This document shows positions 5,609 to 6,275 of a stretch of DNA of 6,275 nucleotides, in pieces. Source of the DNA: Brevundimonas sp. (GTDB taxonomy: Bacteria > Pseudomonadota > Alphaproteobacteria > Caulobacterales > Caulobacteraceae). Every line of letters starts with the position of its first letter. Positions within the stretch are counted from its first letter, which is position 1. The translations under genes were made by a program, and so were the position numbers. Location of the stretch: contig JAAXIW010000201.1 in NCBI GenBank assembly GCA_012270135.1, positions 1-6,275 on the forward strand, written 5' to 3'. Below the pieces are notes generated by a model. It searched no databases. It saw only the letters and a program-made list of their open reading frames with translations, and was not told the DNA's origin.

Positions 5609-5636
5609 CTTGCGGGGCGGGGGTGGTTTCCCATAT
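5609..5636 (+). promoter_or_regulatory. RpoH (sigma-32) heat-shock promoter of dnaK
   Basis: CTTGCGG (5609-5615), a 14-bp spacer and CCCATAT (5630-5636) match the heat-shock consensus CTTGAAA-N11-16-CCCATNT, with a perfect -10. Counted the alphaproteobacterial way this is CTTG-N17-CCCAT. Transcription would start near 5642-5645. No CIRCE element follows. A GANTC methylation-type site (GAATC, 5594-5598) lies 10 bp upstream. I did not find a convincing second, housekeeping promoter. Confidence 0.75.
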
Positions 5637-5641
5637 CGGCG

Positions 5642-6275
<634 letters not shown>

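Noticed and set aside
5502..5640. LexA-type box (GTTC-N7-GTTC) for damage control of the alkB operon
   Set aside because: No such pair of half-sites is present in the promoter region, so SOS control is not supported.

Overview
This looks like an ordinary stretch of core chromosome from a high-GC alphaproteobacterium, most likely Caulobacterales (Caulobacter/Brevundimonas-like). The grounds are the GC-rich codon use, the divergent rph / hrcA-grpE arrangement, RpoH-type promoters of the alphaproteobacterial form, and the protein sequences themselves. The genus is inferred, not proven. I found no mobile element, CRISPR array, tRNA or rRNA, and no sign of a dedicated new multi-gene system.

Layout, left to right. 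Bases 1-146 are non-coding as far as I can see and lead into fabI (enoyl-ACP reductase, +, 147-968). fabI runs tail to tail into rph (RNase PH, -, 978-1703), with a small hairpin whose loop holds the fabI stop codon. A compact 87-bp divergent region separates rph from the hrcA-grpE heat-shock operon (+, 1791-3508). It carries a good RpoH (sigma-32) promoter and a possible 14-codon leader peptide that overlaps hrcA. A strong hairpin at 3515-3537 separates grpE from a three-gene operon on the minus strand. Read in its own direction, that operon is a small secreted protein of unknown function (5501-5136), an AlkB-type dioxygenase (5132-4503) and a Tat-exported dienelactone-hydrolase-like enzyme (4447-3548). 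A 289-bp divergent region (5502-5790) then holds a housekeeping-type promoter for the minus-strand operon, a near-perfect heat-shock promoter for dnaK and a long dnaK leader. The window ends inside dnaK (+, 5791 onward).

How the genes relate. HrcA (repressor), GrpE (nucleotide exchange factor) and DnaK (Hsp70) form a stress-chaperone neighbourhood. In many bacteria these genes form one operon; here they are two heat-shock units with an unrelated operon of opposite direction between them. No CIRCE operator (the HrcA target) lies before hrcA or dnaK, so both appear to be RpoH-driven and HrcA probably acts elsewhere, for example on groESL. The most distinctive trait is translational: hrcA (GTG), grpE (TTG) and alkB (TTG) all use non-ATG starts that overlap or nearly touch the upstream stop codon and lack a good Shine-Dalgarno. 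This suggests a chain of termination-reinitiation.
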